From Salipiger bermudensis (GTDB taxonomy: Bacteria > Pseudomonadota > Alphaproteobacteria > Rhodobacterales > Rhodobacteraceae): a stretch of DNA of 64,000 bases. Shown piece by piece: positions 41,147 to 48,984 of the stretch. Every line of letters starts with the position of its first letter. Within the stretch, counting starts at the first letter, position 1. The DNA lies in NCBI RefSeq assembly GCF_019801965.1, contig NZ_JAHVIA010000007.1, positions 300,269 to 364,268 on the forward strand, written 5' to 3'. The notes below the pieces were generated by a model that worked only from the letters and a program-made list of their open reading frames with translations, was not told the DNA's origin and did not search any database. Both the position numbers and the translations under genes were made by a program.

Positions 41147-41188
41147 ATCTTGACTCCCTGCCGCACCGATCTCGTTGATCGGGATCAA
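41147..41188 (-). promoter_or_regulatory. FNR-type box and -10 for the small membrane protein
   Basis: TTGAT-CGGG-ATCAA at 41175-41188 is a perfect match to the FNR/FnrL consensus. On the minus strand the hexamer CAAGAT (41147-41152) lies 22 bp further on, placing the box centre 41.5 bp before the expected transcription start, the class II activator position. The same box-to-hexamer spacing occurs at 57571, 61286 and 63800. Confidence 0.75.
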
Positions 41189-41284
41189 TGCGCCCCGCGC
41201 GGCCTGCGACGACATGCGGTTTTGCGCGAGGCTCCGGCGCTGCTATACTCGGGATGTACTGGATCCGAACTCAGGGAGGAGACG

Positions 41285-41584
41285 ATGCAGTCAGAACTGA
41301 TGACCCGGCGACGGGTGCTGCGCCTGACCTACGAGCGCTATCTCGAGGCCGACCGCGCCTGGGCCCTCGCCCTGTCCGACATGAAACGCTGGTTCCCGTC
41401 CGGGGCGCGGCCCTATCGCGCGGCAATGGGCGATCCCGGCTCGCGAATGCGCCAGCTCTACGACCAGCGTGCCCGGGCGCTTGCCGGGCTCGAGGCGGCG
41501 CGGGTCAAGCTCGACAGCGCCCGCAAGCGGCTGGCCAAGCGGCAGCGCCCGGCGCCGGTGCGGATCCTGCTGATCACCGGCTGA
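41285..41584 (+). CDS. Hypothetical basic protein (99 aa)
   Basis: A 99-residue soluble, strongly basic, mostly helical protein (LRLTYERYLEADRAWALALS, then RARALAGLEAARVKLDSARK). GGAGGAG lies 3 bp before the ATG at 41285. It is divergent from the small membrane protein and convergent with the TetR gene. No family recognised. The helix with alanine and arginine repeats near residues 60-90 could form a coiled coil. Confidence 0.65.
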   Translation: MQSELMTRRRVLRLTYERYLEADRAWALALSDMKRWFPSGARPYRAAMGDPGSRMRQLYDQRARALAGLEAARVKLDSARKRLAKRQRPAPVRILLITG

Positions 41585-41606
41585 GAGCGCCCGGCGCCCG
41601 CAGCGC

Positions 41607-42290
41607 TCAGCCCTGGTCGCGCTGAAACAGCGTGTCGATGCGTTCGGGCTGGCTCAGCACCGAGCACAGGATGCCGCGCACCGCCGCATCCTTCAAAAGC
41701 GCCTGCCCCGCCGGCTCGAACAGCGCCGAGCCGAAATTGCTCGCGAAGGTCGCGCGGTTGGCGACGTTGAAGAAGCTGAAGGCCGAGATTTGCCAGTGCA
41801 GCGCCACCGGCGAGACGTCCTCGCGGAAGAGCCCCGCCGCGAGCCCGGCCTCGCAGATCTTCTCCACCGCGCCGATGGCGCGCAGGTTCTGCCCGTGCAG
41901 CCGCTCCATGCGGTCGAGATGGCGCGCCTCGTGGATGTTCTCGATCATCACCAGGCGGATGAATTCCGGGTTGCGGCGGTGGTGGTCGAAGGTGAACTCG
42001 ATCAGCGTCTTCAGTGCCCGGTCCGGCGCCAGCCCCTCGAGATCGAGCTCGGCCTCGCCGGCCCGCACCTCGGCATAGCAATCCTCGAGCACCGCCTCGT
42101 AGAGCGATTCCTTGTCCCCGAAATAGTAGAAGATCATCCGCTTCGAGGTCTTGGTGCCGGCCGCGATGTCTTCGATTCGCGTCCCCGAAAGCCCCTTGCG
42201 GGCAAATTCCGACCGCGCCACGCGCAGGATATCCGATTTCACCGCCTCGGGATTCTGCTTCCAGCGACGTGATTTTGTTTCCTTTTCCAT
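41607..42290 (-). CDS. TetR family transcriptional regulator
   Basis: A 227-residue TetR repressor. The N-terminal helix-turn-helix region reads SDILRVARSEFARKGLSGTR, then IEDIAAGTKTSKRMIFYYFG (residues 18-60). The C-terminal helical domain begins near residue 80 and resembles the group with DALFHRRN-type segments (here FTFDHHRRNPEFIRLVMIEN). It is divergent from the shikimate dehydrogenase gene, with two matching operators in between, so it very likely represses that operon and itself. The inducer is probably shikimate, quinate or a derived compound. Confidence 0.9.
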   Translation of the reverse strand: MEKETKSRRWKQNPEAVKSDILRVARSEFARKGLSGTRIEDIAAGTKTSKRMIFYYFGDKESLYEAVLEDCYAEVRAGEAELDLEGLAPDRALKTLIEFTFDHHRRNPEFIRLVMIENIHEARHLDRMERLHGQNLRAIGAVEKICEAGLAAGLFREDVSPVALHWQISAFSFFNVANRATFASNFGSALFEPAGQALLKDAAVRGILCSVLSQPERIDTLFQRDQG

Positions 42291-42332
42291 CGGATACCCC
42301 TGCCTCCCTCTCCAGGTGCATTCTACCTTTTT

Positions 42333-42381
42333 AACCCCCCGGTTCAATTCCCTTGACGAATTTAACCGCACGGTTCATTGT
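42333..42381. promoter_or_regulatory. Twin TetR operators and promoter of the shikimate operon
   Basis: AACCCCCCGGTT (42333-42344) and AACCGCACGGTT (42364-42375) are two related palindromes with matching flanks (TTTAACC...CGGTTCA). Their centres are 31 bp apart, three helical turns. The promoter is TTGACG at 42353-42358, 17 bp, CATTGT at 42376-42381. The second operator fills the spacer. Binding would block the operon, and the first operator covers the promoter side of the TetR gene. Confidence 0.75.
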
Positions 42382-42419
42382 CAGCGACAGAACGACACAC
42401 CGCCAGGGGAGGGGCCGGT

Positions 42420-43319
42420 TTGGAGACCATCACCACATCCGAAGACGCTCTGCTTGCCGGCCTGATTGGCCGCGGCATCATGCTGTCGCGCACCCCCCTG
42501 ATGCACATGCGCGAGGCGCAGGCCCAGGGGCTGTTCACGGTCTACGAGAAGCTCGACATGGATGCGCCCGAGCGCGCGACACTCTCGCTCACCGACATGG
42601 TGACCGCCGCCGAGGCCGCCGGCTTCGACGGGCTCAACATCACCTACCCGTTCAAGATCGAGGTGATCTCGCTGCTCGACGAGCTGAGCGAGAACGCCCG
42701 CGCCGTGGGCGCGGTCAACACCGTGGTGCTGAAGGACGGCAAGCGCATCGGCCACAACACCGATCTCTGGGGCTTTGCCGAGAGCTTCCGCCGCGGGCTC
42801 GACGGCGCCGACACGCGCCACGCGGTGCTGCTGGGCGCCGGCGGCGCCGGCGTTGCCGTGGCCCATGCGCTGGCCGATTGCGGCGTGCAGAAGCTCTCGA
42901 TCTTCGACACCGATCCGGCCCGCGCCGAGGCGCTGGCCAGGCTGGTCGCGGGCAACCGCCCCGGCACCGAGACGCAGGCGGTCTCCGACTTGGCCGCGCT
43001 CTTCGCCGCGGACCGCCCCACCGGCATTGTCAACGCCACGCCGATGGGCATGGCCAAGCTGCCGGGCATGGCGATCGAGGCCGATCTCATCGCCAGCGAC
43101 CTCTGGGTCGCCGACATCGTCTATTTCCCGCTCGAGACCCAGCTCATCGCAACCGCGCGCGCCAAGGGCTGCCGCGTGCTGCCGGGCTCGGGCATGGCGG
43201 TCTATCAGGCGGTGCGCGCCTTCGAGCTCTTCACGGGCCGGCCCGCCGACCCGAACCGGATGAAGGCAACCTTCGACGCCTTCGACAAGGCCCCGCTCGC
43301 CACCGCGGGCAACATGTAA
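42420..43319 (+). CDS. Shikimate/quinate dehydrogenase (AroE family)
   Basis: A 299-residue NAD(P)-dependent dehydrogenase that interconverts shikimate or quinate with the 3-dehydro form. The substrate site has LSRTPLMH (residues 21-28), the catalytic lysine in NITYPFKIEVIS, and the catalytic aspartate in GHNTDLWGFAESF. The nucleotide loop is LLGAGGAGVAVAHAL and the later motif NATPMGM. The start is a TTG at 42420 with AGGGGAGGGG before it. The TRAP and dehydratase genes behind it point to a catabolic, not biosynthetic, role. Confidence 0.88.
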   Translation: METITTSEDALLAGLIGRGIMLSRTPLMHMREAQAQGLFTVYEKLDMDAPERATLSLTDMVTAAEAAGFDGLNITYPFKIEVISLLDELSENARAVGAVNTVVLKDGKRIGHNTDLWGFAESFRRGLDGADTRHAVLLGAGGAGVAVAHALADCGVQKLSIFDTDPARAEALARLVAGNRPGTETQAVSDLAALFAADRPTGIVNATPMGMAKLPGMAIEADLIASDLWVADIVYFPLETQLIATARAKGCRVLPGSGMAVYQAVRAFELFTGRPADPNRMKATFDAFDKAPLATAGNM

Positions 43320-43336
43320 CGCAAAGGGAGGACAAC

Positions 43337-44347
43337 ATGCGTTCCATCACCACTTCTCTGCTGGCCGTCACCGCGCTCTGCGGCAGCCTCGCAGCCACCT
43401 CGGCCATGGCCCAGACCATCCGCGTCGCGCACGTCGACCCCGACGACTGGACCGGCTCCAAGAAGGGCGCCGCGGCGCAGATCTTCAAGAACATCGTCGA
43501 AGGTCAGTCGGACATGACCGTCGAGGTCTTCCCCGCCGGCGCGCTCGGCAACGAGGACGAGCTGATCGCACAGGCGCAGGACAACCTCACGCAGGTGGTG
43601 CTGGTCTCGGGCGCGATGTCGAAGGTCTGCCCGGCAGCCTCCGTGCTCGACATCCCTTACACCTTCTCCTCGGCCACCGTCGCATGGGATGTGCTCGACG
43701 GTGAGTTCGGCGACGCGCTCGCGGAGCACTGCCTCGAGAAGACCGGCTTGCGCACCCTGGCCTATGGCGAGACCGGCTTCCGCAACTTCACCAACGGTGT
43801 GCGCGAGATCAAGTCGCCCGCCGACATGGAAGGCCTGAAGTTCCGCGTCCAGCCGATCCCGCTCTACGTCGAGATGGTCAAGGGCCTTGGCGGCGAGCCG
43901 ACCCCGATTGCCTGGACCGAGCTCCCGAACGCGCTCTCGACCGGCGTGGTCGACGGCCAGGAGAACCCGGTCGGCGTGATCTACAACAACGGCCTGCACA
44001 AGCTGCAGAAATACATGACCCTCGACGGCCACGTCTATGCCGCCGACTTCATCCTGATCTCCGACGAGTTCTACGACATGCTCGAGCCGGCGCAGCAGGA
44101 AGTCGTTGCCCGCGCTGCCCGCGTCGCCGGCACCATGGGCCGTGCGATCCAGCAGTGGAACACCGCCGAAGGCGTCGGCAAGGTGCAGGAAGAAGGCATG
44201 GAAGTCTACGCGCCGACCTCCGACGAGATCGCAGCCTTCGCGGAAAAGGCACAGCCCGCCGTGGTCGAGTACCTGCGCGGTGAGCTCGGGGATGACGCCG
44301 AGTGGATCGACCGCCTGCAAGCTGCCGTGGCAGACTCCACGCAGTAA
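43337..44347 (+). CDS. dctP: TRAP transporter solute-binding protein (DctP)
   Basis: A 336-residue periplasmic binding protein with a signal peptide (residues 1-24, ending AMA). The conserved carboxylate-binding segment is SPADMEGLKFRVQPIPLYVE near residue 160, followed by NALSTGVVDGQENPVGVIYN. The operon context (shikimate dehydrogenase and dehydroshikimate dehydratase) suggests shikimate, quinate or dehydroshikimate as ligand. AGGGAGGACAAC precedes the ATG. Confidence 0.93.
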   Translation: MRSITTSLLAVTALCGSLAATSAMAQTIRVAHVDPDDWTGSKKGAAAQIFKNIVEGQSDMTVEVFPAGALGNEDELIAQAQDNLTQVVLVSGAMSKVCPAASVLDIPYTFSSATVAWDVLDGEFGDALAEHCLEKTGLRTLAYGETGFRNFTNGVREIKSPADMEGLKFRVQPIPLYVEMVKGLGGEPTPIAWTELPNALSTGVVDGQENPVGVIYNNGLHKLQKYMTLDGHVYAADFILISDEFYDMLEPAQQEVVARAARVAGTMGRAIQQWNTAEGVGKVQEEGMEVYAPTSDEIAAFAEKAQPAVVEYLRGELGDDAEWIDRLQAAVADSTQ

Positions 44348-44364
44348 GCGCGCGCATTGTGCCG

Positions 44365-44404
44365 GGGCCGGGCCGCTGCGAGGGGGGCCCGGCCCATTTT
44401 ATTC
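44365..44404 (+). terminator. Hairpin between dctP and dctQ (attenuator-like)
   Basis: A perfect 10-bp stem: GGGCCGGGCC (44365-44374) and GGCCCGGCCC (44386-44395), with an 11-nt loop and ATTTTATT after it. It looks like an intrinsic terminator but lies inside the operon, 12 bp before the dctQ ribosome-binding site. Partial read-through would set the ratio of binding protein to permease. Confidence 0.75.
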
Positions 44405-44416
44405 GGAGGAGCCGAC

Positions 44417-44944
44417 ATGACCGCTCTCACCCGCGCCGCAAGATGGCTGTTCGGCTTCGGAGCCGGCCTGTCGATGGCGCTCGTCTTCCTGATCATCTTC
44501 GTCAATTCGCTGCGGCGATACACCATGGGCCGCTCGGTGCCATGGGGCGAGGAACTGCCGATCTACCTGACGATCTACGGCGTCATGTTCGGGCTCGCAC
44601 TGGCCTATCTCAATGACCAGCACATCCGCTTCACCGTACTGACCGACACGCTGCCGGGCCGCGTGCGCCACGTGCTCTTCATGATCGCCGACGTCGTCAC
44701 CGTCGCCTCGGGCATCGCGCTGGCCTATGCCGGGCACGTCTTCGCCCTGCGCCGGGGCAGCGTCGACAGCTCGGGCCTCAAGAGCACCGCCGACTGGCTC
44801 GCCGCCTCCACCGGCATCGACTGGCTGGTCTGGCTCGGCAAGGTCGGCCCGTATCAATACGCCATCGCCTTCGGGGGCGGGCTGCTCGCCGTCGCCGGCG
44901 CGCTGAAACTCGTCGAGCGCCTCACCCAGAGACGGGAGTTCTGA
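44417..44944 (+). CDS. dctQ: TRAP transporter small permease (DctQ)
   Basis: A 175-residue inner membrane protein with four hydrophobic segments and the family motif SLRRYTMGRSVPWGEELPIY near residues 30-49. CGGAGGAG precedes the ATG at 44417. It is 3 bp before dctM. Confidence 0.92.
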   Translation: MTALTRAARWLFGFGAGLSMALVFLIIFVNSLRRYTMGRSVPWGEELPIYLTIYGVMFGLALAYLNDQHIRFTVLTDTLPGRVRHVLFMIADVVTVASGIALAYAGHVFALRRGSVDSSGLKSTADWLAASTGIDWLVWLGKVGPYQYAIAFGGGLLAVAGALKLVERLTQRREF

Positions 44945-44947
44945 GCC

Positions 44948-46222
44948 ATGGTCTATGCCATCCTCATCGTGGGCCTTCTGGCGGGCGCGCCCATCGCCAT
45001 CGCGATCATCGCCGCCCTGCTCTACTTCATGGCCACCGGCGATGCGCCCTACACGCTGCGCATCGTGCCGACCGAGATCTACAAGGGGCTGAACTCCTTC
45101 CCGCTGCTGGCCATCCCGCTCTTCGTTCTGGCCGGCGAGTTGATGAATGAAAGCGGCATCACCGGCCGTATCATCGCCTTCGCCAACGTGCTTGTCGGGC
45201 GGATGCGCGCCGGCCTCGCGCTGGTCAATATCTGGGCCTCGGTGATCTTTGCCGGCCTTTCGGGTTCGGCGGTCGCCGATACCTCGGCCATCGGCCGGGT
45301 GTTCATCCCCGAGATGGAAAAGCACGGCTATGACCGCAGCTTCGCCGCCGCGCTCACCGCGGCCTCCTCGGTGATCGGCCCGATCATCCCACCCTCGATC
45401 CCGGTGATCATCTACGCGCTGATCGTCTCGGGCGTCTCGGTGCCCGCGCTGTTCCTCGGCGGCGTGGTGCCGGGCCTGCTGCTGGCGGTGTTCCTGTCGG
45501 GCTATGTCATGCTGACCGTGAAGGTTGACCACGGCGACCAGACCGGAGACCTCGGCGGGCCTTCCAACGGCCAGGCGCTGCTGCAGGGTATCCTCCCGCT
45601 GCTGATGCCGGTGCTCGTTGTCGGCTCGATCCTCGCCGGCGTGGTGACGCCCACCGAGGCGGCAAGCTTCGCCGTCGGCTACGCGCTGATCCTCGGGCTC
45701 TTCGTCTACCGCAAGATCAAGCTCTCCGCCCTGCCCCGGATCTTCTCGGGGGCGATGCGCGACAGCGCGGTGATCCTGATCATCATCGCGGCGGTGGCGG
45801 CAGCGAACTGGCTGCTGACCTACAACCGCATTCCCAACATGCTGACCGACTGGGTGCTGGGCAATGTCGACAGCAAGACCGCCTTCCTGATCGCCGTCAT
45901 CATCCTGTTCCTCTTCGTGGGCCTGTTCCTCGAAGGCATCGCTGCGATGCTGGTGCTGGTGCCGATCCTGCACCCGATCGCCGTCAGCATGGGGGTCGAC
46001 CCGACCCATTTCGGCATCCTTGTGATATTCAACCTGATGATCGGCCTGATCACTCCGCCGCTCGGCCTCTGCCTCTTCGTCGCCGAGGGTGTGGCCAATG
46101 TCGGCATGGCGCGGCTCATCCGGTCGATCATGCCCTTCTTCCTCGTCGAGGTGCTGGTGCTGATCATCCTCACCTTCGTGCCGCAAACCGTCACCTGGCT
46201 GCCGACCCTGCTCGGCTTCTGA
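44948..46222 (+). CDS. dctM: TRAP transporter large permease (DctM)
   Basis: A 424-residue inner membrane protein with about twelve hydrophobic segments. Typical DctM stretches are IFAGLSGSAVADTSAIGRVF near residue 101 and AASSVIGPIIPPSIPVIIYA near residue 139. VTPTEAASFAVGY and MIGLITPPLGLCLFVAEGV follow. It forms the permease with DctQ and imports the ligand bound by the DctP encoded upstream. Confidence 0.94.
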   Translation: MVYAILIVGLLAGAPIAIAIIAALLYFMATGDAPYTLRIVPTEIYKGLNSFPLLAIPLFVLAGELMNESGITGRIIAFANVLVGRMRAGLALVNIWASVIFAGLSGSAVADTSAIGRVFIPEMEKHGYDRSFAAALTAASSVIGPIIPPSIPVIIYALIVSGVSVPALFLGGVVPGLLLAVFLSGYVMLTVKVDHGDQTGDLGGPSNGQALLQGILPLLMPVLVVGSILAGVVTPTEAASFAVGYALILGLFVYRKIKLSALPRIFSGAMRDSAVILIIIAAVAAANWLLTYNRIPNMLTDWVLGNVDSKTAFLIAVIILFLFVGLFLEGIAAMLVLVPILHPIAVSMGVDPTHFGILVIFNLMIGLITPPLGLCLFVAEGVANVGMARLIRSIMPFFLVEVLVLIILTFVPQTVTWLPTLLGF

Positions 46223-46247
46223 TCCGCAACCCGTGGGAGACCCCGCC

Positions 46248-48137
46248 ATGAAGACCTCGATCGCCACCGTCTCGATCTCGGGCGCCCTGCCCGAGAAGCT
46301 CGACGCCATCGCCGCCGCCGGGTTCGACGGGGTCGAGATCTTCGAGCAGGATTTCATCGCCCATGATGGCGGCGCCCGCGAAGTCGGGCGGATGATCCGC
46401 GACAAGGGGCTGGACATCACCCTCTTCCAGCCCTTCCGCGATTTCGAATGCCTGCCCGAGCCGCTGCGCTCCAAGGCCTTCGACCGCGCCAAGCGCAAGT
46501 TCGACGTCATGCAGGAGCTCGGCACCGACCTGATCCTGATCTGCTCGTCGGTGCATCCGCGCTCGCTCGGCGGCATCCAGCGTGCCGCCGATGACCTTGC
46601 CGAGCTCGGCGAGATCGCCGGTGCGCGCGGCCTGCGGGTGGGCTTCGAGGCGCTGGCCTGGGGCCGGCATTTCAACGATCACCGCGACGCGTGGGAAATC
46701 GTGCGCCGCGCCAACCACGACCATGTCGGGCTGATCCTCGACAGCTTCCACACGCTCGGCCGCAAGATCGACCCGGAATCGATCCGCGCCATTCCCGGCG
46801 ACAAGATCTTCTTCGTGCAGCTTGCCGATGCGCCCGCCATCGACATGGACCTGCTCTACTGGTCGCGCCACTTCCGCAACATGCCGGGCGAAGGCGATCT
46901 CGAGGTGCGCCGCTTCATGCAGGCGGTGATGGCGGCGGGCTATACCGGCCCGATCAGCCTCGAGATCTTCAACGACCAGTTCCGCGGCTCCAACGCCAAG
47001 GCCACCGCGCAGGACGGCTACCGCTCTCTGGTGGCGCTGATGGACGATGTGCGCCGGGTCGAGCCGGAGACGAAGATCGACCTGCCCGCGATCCCGCCCC
47101 GGGTCCGCGCCGAGGATGTCAGCTTCATCGAGTTCACCGCCCGCGACGGCGAGGTCGAGACGCTGTCTCAGCTCCTGCGCACGCTGGGCTTCACCCACGC
47201 GGCACAGCACCGCAACAAGCAGGTGGCGCTCTGGCAGCAGGGCGACGTGCGCATCGTCATCAACTCCGAGACCGAGGGCCATGCCAGCCATGTCTGGAAC
47301 ACCCGCGGCCTCTCGGTCTGCGACATCGGCCTGCAGGTCTCCTCGGCCGACGACACCGTGACCCGCGCAAAGGCGCTCGGCTCCGCGCCCTTCTCCCAGC
47401 CCACCGGGCCGGGCGAGCTGGCGATCCCGGCGATCCGAGGTCTCGGCGGCTCGGTGCTGCATTTCATCGACGCCACCAGCGGGCTCGACAGCGTCTGGGA
47501 CGTGGAGTTTGCCAAGACCGGCGCCGCGCCCCGCAACGATGCCGGCATCACCCATATCGACCACCTCGCGCAGACCATGTCCTACGAGGACATGCTGAGC
47601 TGGACGCTGTTCTACTCGACGCTCTTCGACATGGAAAAATCGCCGATGGTCGACGTGATCGACCCGGACGGGCTGGTGCGCAGCCAGGTCGTGGAGAGTG
47701 CCGCCGGGCGGCTCAAGATCACCCTCAACGGCGCCGAGACCCACCGCACGCTGGCCGGCCGCTTCCTCGCCTCGACCTTCGGCGCCTCGGTGCAGCACAT
47801 CGCCTTCGCCACCGACGACATCTTCGCCACCGCCGCGCGGATGACGGAGAACGGCTTCGCGCCGCTGCCGATCCCGGCGAACTACTATGACGATCTCGCC
47901 GCGCGCTTCGACATGCCCGACGGGCTGCTAGACCGTCTGCGCGCCGCGAATATCCTCTACGACCGCGATGGCGAGGCGGAGTTCTTCCAGCTCTACTCGC
48001 GCGCCTTCGCCAGCGGCATGTTCTTCGAGATTGTCCAGCGCGGGCCCGGCTACACCGGCTTCGGCGGGCCCAACGCGCCGTTCCGCATCGCGGCGCAAAA
48101 GCGCCTCGGGCCGAGCAAAGGCATCCCCCAGACCTGA
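46248..48137 (+). CDS. quiC: 3-dehydroshikimate dehydratase fused to a 4-hydroxyphenylpyruvate dioxygenase-like VOC domain
   Basis: A 629-residue fusion. Residues 1-275 form a sugar phosphate isomerase/epimerase-type TIM barrel (GFDGVEIFEQDF, LICSSVHPRS, GFEALAWGRHFND, ILDSFHTLG, FVQLADAP, SLEIFNDQF), which in QuiC1 dehydrates 3-dehydroshikimate to protocatechuate. Residues 285-629 are two VOC modules with metal-ligand-like positions (HIDHLAQTM, HIAFATDDI, FFEIVQRGPGYTGFG). QuiC1 of Pseudomonas has the same layout. The product, protocatechuate, would enter the beta-ketoadipate pathway; those genes are not in this window. The ATG at 46248 follows GGGAGA. Confidence 0.92.
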   Translation: MKTSIATVSISGALPEKLDAIAAAGFDGVEIFEQDFIAHDGGAREVGRMIRDKGLDITLFQPFRDFECLPEPLRSKAFDRAKRKFDVMQELGTDLILICSSVHPRSLGGIQRAADDLAELGEIAGARGLRVGFEALAWGRHFNDHRDAWEIVRRANHDHVGLILDSFHTLGRKIDPESIRAIPGDKIFFVQLADAPAIDMDLLYWSRHFRNMPGEGDLEVRRFMQAVMAAGYTGPISLEIFNDQFRGSNAKATAQDGYRSLVALMDDVRRVEPETKIDLPAIPPRVRAEDVSFIEFTARDGEVETLSQLLRTLGFTHAAQHRNKQVALWQQGDVRIVINSETEGHASHVWNTRGLSVCDIGLQVSSADDTVTRAKALGSAPFSQPTGPGELAIPAIRGLGGSVLHFIDATSGLDSVWDVEFAKTGAAPRNDAGITHIDHLAQTMSYEDMLSWTLFYSTLFDMEKSPMVDVIDPDGLVRSQVVESAAGRLKITLNGAETHRTLAGRFLASTFGASVQHIAFATDDIFATAARMTENGFAPLPIPANYYDDLAARFDMPDGLLDRLRAANILYDRDGEAEFFQLYSRAFASGMFFEIVQRGPGYTGFGGPNAPFRIAAQKRLGPSKGIPQT

Positions 48138-48344
48138 TCCGGGCGGTCTCCCTCCGGGCTCTCGACACGGCAGGCGCGTCGCATTCATTCGATGCGGGAG
48201 GCCCTGTCACGTCAACGTGTGACACCCGCTACGCCGAGCCGGAAACCTTTTCCAAACAATGATTTGCGCGCCGGCTCTGCGGCGACCGCACAGCCCTTGT
48301 GCGGGCTCTGCCTTGCCCCGCGCCTTGTGTCGCGCCGCTGTCTC

Positions 48345-48369
48345 GATATATCGGATATCACGATATATC
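48345..48369. promoter_or_regulatory. PadR-type operator upstream of the PadR/SIP operon
   Basis: GATATATCG (48345-48353) and CGATATATC (48361-48369) form a perfect 9-bp inverted repeat with a 7-bp gap, 28 bp before the PadR start. The AT-rich arms stand out from the GC-rich surroundings. It is the likely site of autorepression. A second short palindrome, CACGT-CA-ACGTG, lies at 48208-48219; nothing else was seen in 48138-48340. Confidence 0.7.
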
Positions 48370-48397
48370 TAGAAACCCGCTCTCGAAGGCCCCCGCC

Positions 48398-48949
48398 ATG
48401 CGACACGGCTCCCGACCCGCTCGTCCTCACCGCAAGGGCCCGCAAGGCCCCAACGAGGCGCGCCCCCGCAAGGAGGGCAAGCGCGGCCCGAAACGGCTCT
48501 TCGAGTATGGCGAGCTGCGGCTGCTGATCCTCGCGATGATCGCGCAGAGCCCGCGCCACGGCTACGAGATCATCAAGGCCATCGAGGAGCGCTTCAACGG
48601 TGCCTACTGCCCCAGCCCCGGGGTGATCTACCCGAGCCTCTCCTGGCTCGAGGAGATTGGCTACATCCGCGTCGAGCCCGACGAGAATGCCCGCAAGCTC
48701 TCGCGCATCACCGCCGAGGGCGAGGCCTTCATCGAGGCCAACCGCGCCGCTGCCGACGAGCTGCTGACCCGCACCATGCCGCCCAGCCACCGCGCCAACG
48801 CGCCCGAGGAGATCGTCGCCGCGATGGACGACATCAAGCTGGCCCTGCGCCAGCGCCTCGCGGCCTGCAACAATGATGCCTCGGTCATCGAGGCCCTTGC
48901 CGAGACGCTGCGCCAGACCGCGCACAAGATTGCCAGCGGCGCGAAGTAG
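48398..48949 (+). CDS. PadR family regulator (YqjI/NfeR-like)
   Basis: A 183-residue PadR protein. The winged helix spans about residues 37-115 (ELRLLILAMIAQSPRHGYEI, then CPSPGVIYPSLSWLEEIGYI). The C-terminal helix follows. The residues 1-36 extension is rich in arginine, lysine and proline (HGSRPARPHRKGPQGPNEAR). E. coli YqjI has a His/Cys-rich metal-binding extension at that place. Here only a few histidines and no cysteines are present, so nickel sensing is not assured. It is followed by a siderophore-interacting protein gene, as yqjI is paired with yqjH. Confidence 0.88.
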   Translation: MRHGSRPARPHRKGPQGPNEARPRKEGKRGPKRLFEYGELRLLILAMIAQSPRHGYEIIKAIEERFNGAYCPSPGVIYPSLSWLEEIGYIRVEPDENARKLSRITAEGEAFIEANRAAADELLTRTMPPSHRANAPEEIVAAMDDIKLALRQRLAACNNDASVIEALAETLRQTAHKIASGAK

Positions 48950-48984
48950 ACGCTGCAAGCCCCCATTCAGACACAGGAATTCCC

